A stretch of 64,000 nucleotides of DNA, taken from contig NZ_CP029426.2 of the NCBI RefSeq assembly GCF_002266435.3, positions 6,961,931 to 7,025,930 of the forward strand, written 5' to 3'. Source of the DNA: Bradyrhizobium amphicarpaeae. GTDB lineage: Bacteria > Pseudomonadota > Alphaproteobacteria > Rhizobiales > Xanthobacteraceae. The position numbers and the translations under genes were made by a program. Positions within the stretch are counted from its first letter, which is position 1, and the number at the start of each line of letters is the position of its first letter. Positions 63,723-64,000 of this stretch are shown here, one piece after another. The notes under the pieces were generated by a model that had not been told where the DNA came from, did no database searches, and saw only the letters and a list, made by a program, of their open reading frames with translations.

Positions 63723-63836
63723 ATGTCTTACGGACTCAACGCGGTATTGAACTACACTTCGCATTCCAACGATGCCGTTCCAGATCCGTCGGACATCCAG
63801 CCTCCCGCGTATAGCGGAGCGCCGAGTACGCGCTGA
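63723..63836 (+). CDS. Tiny ORF, 37 residues, unknown
   Basis: A very short open frame with a strong ribosome site (GGGGAGG four bases before the ATG). The product starts MSYGLNAVLNYTSHSND, has PDPSDIQPPAYSG in the middle and ends GAPSTR. It is acidic, proline-containing and has no signal or membrane segment. No family is recognised. The ribosome site and the clean frame are the only evidence that it is expressed. It lies within the segment bounded by the 13-base direct repeats. Confidence 0.4.
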   Translation: MSYGLNAVLNYTSHSNDAVPDPSDIQPPAYSGAPSTR

Positions 63837-63987
63837 CCTCGCGACCCCTCCATCTCTGACATCGCTGATCGGACAACGGCGTTCGCGCCGAACGGTCGAG
63901 CCATGGCTGACGATGGACTCGCTTTGAGGTCGCGCCACGGCAGGGAAGCCTGCATGGCGCTCACAACGCAACCTTATCTCTCATGAG

Positions 63988-64000
63988 AAGTTTTTTGACG
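63988..64000 (+). repeat. 13-bp direct repeat, right copy
   Basis: AAGTTTTTTGACG at the window edge; the match to 63312-63324 may continue beyond the window. Confidence 0.6.

Overview
The window is a GC-rich, gene-dense alphaproteobacterial chromosome segment. Its gene content and repeats best fit Bradyrhizobium or a close relative in the Nitrobacteraceae. The evidence is a RegS/RegR redox two-component pair, several branched-chain-amino-acid-type uptake genes, a Bug-family solute receptor, an MmcB-type nuclease, a DUF3551 secreted protein, an intracellular PHB depolymerase with a cysteine nucleophile, and many mosaic palindromic intergenic repeats. The genus is an inference from these features, because no 16S gene is present.

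Layout. 1-6.4 kb: the end of an ABC solute receptor, a DUF1330 protein, a class A penicillin-binding protein, a YgjP-like metalloprotease and PHB depolymerase. 6.5-9.7 kb: a two-gene ABC-2 exporter whose genes are pushed apart by a 1.55-kb array, in which the 3' end of the ATPase gene and a palindromic repeat have been amplified together. 9.8-11.8 kb: regS-regR. 12-16.2 kb: mmcB and two convergent GH13 glucosidase genes. 16.3-23.4 kb: a metallo-hydrolase, an HxlR regulator divergent from a small monooxygenase-like gene, an esterase, a luciferase-like oxidoreductase, a cytochrome P450 and an SDR. 23.6-37.8 kb: a signalling block with an HWE kinase, three c-di-GMP proteins and a sigma-54 activator, the last followed by a complete five-gene ABC uptake operon with a sigma-54-type promoter. 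37.9-41.1 kb: tRNA-Arg(CCG), tspO, dinB and tag. 41.5-45.9 kb: an MBOAT acyltransferase with an SGNH-like partner, a phosphoesterase, a cNMP-binding protein and a GNAT protein. 45.9-49.5 kb: a membrane protein, a winged-helix regulator and a cis-prenyltransferase, with matching palindromic operators, and a divergent secreted serine protease. 49.6-62.1 kb: a Bug receptor, an acyl-CoA synthetase-like ligase, an HD-GYP protein, a two-subunit molybdenum hydroxylase, hydrolases, an OPX lipoprotein and msrA. 62.2-62.9 kb: rpsT with a clear promoter and terminator. 62.9-64 kb: non-coding DNA that may precede dnaA, interrupted by a segment flanked by 13-bp direct repeats and carrying a tiny ORF.

How the genes fit together. 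Most of the content is housekeeping and metabolic, with unusually dense sensing: RegSR (redox), an HWE kinase, four c-di-GMP-related proteins, a PAS/sigma-54 activator, HxlR, and an autoregulation-type winged-helix regulator. No phage, CRISPR array, transposase or defence island was recognised. The observations that most deserve follow-up are the ABC 3'-end/palindrome amplification array, the sigma-54 activator-transporter circuit, the palindrome-controlled membrane protein/regulator/prenyltransferase unit, and the repeat-flanked segment at the right end.
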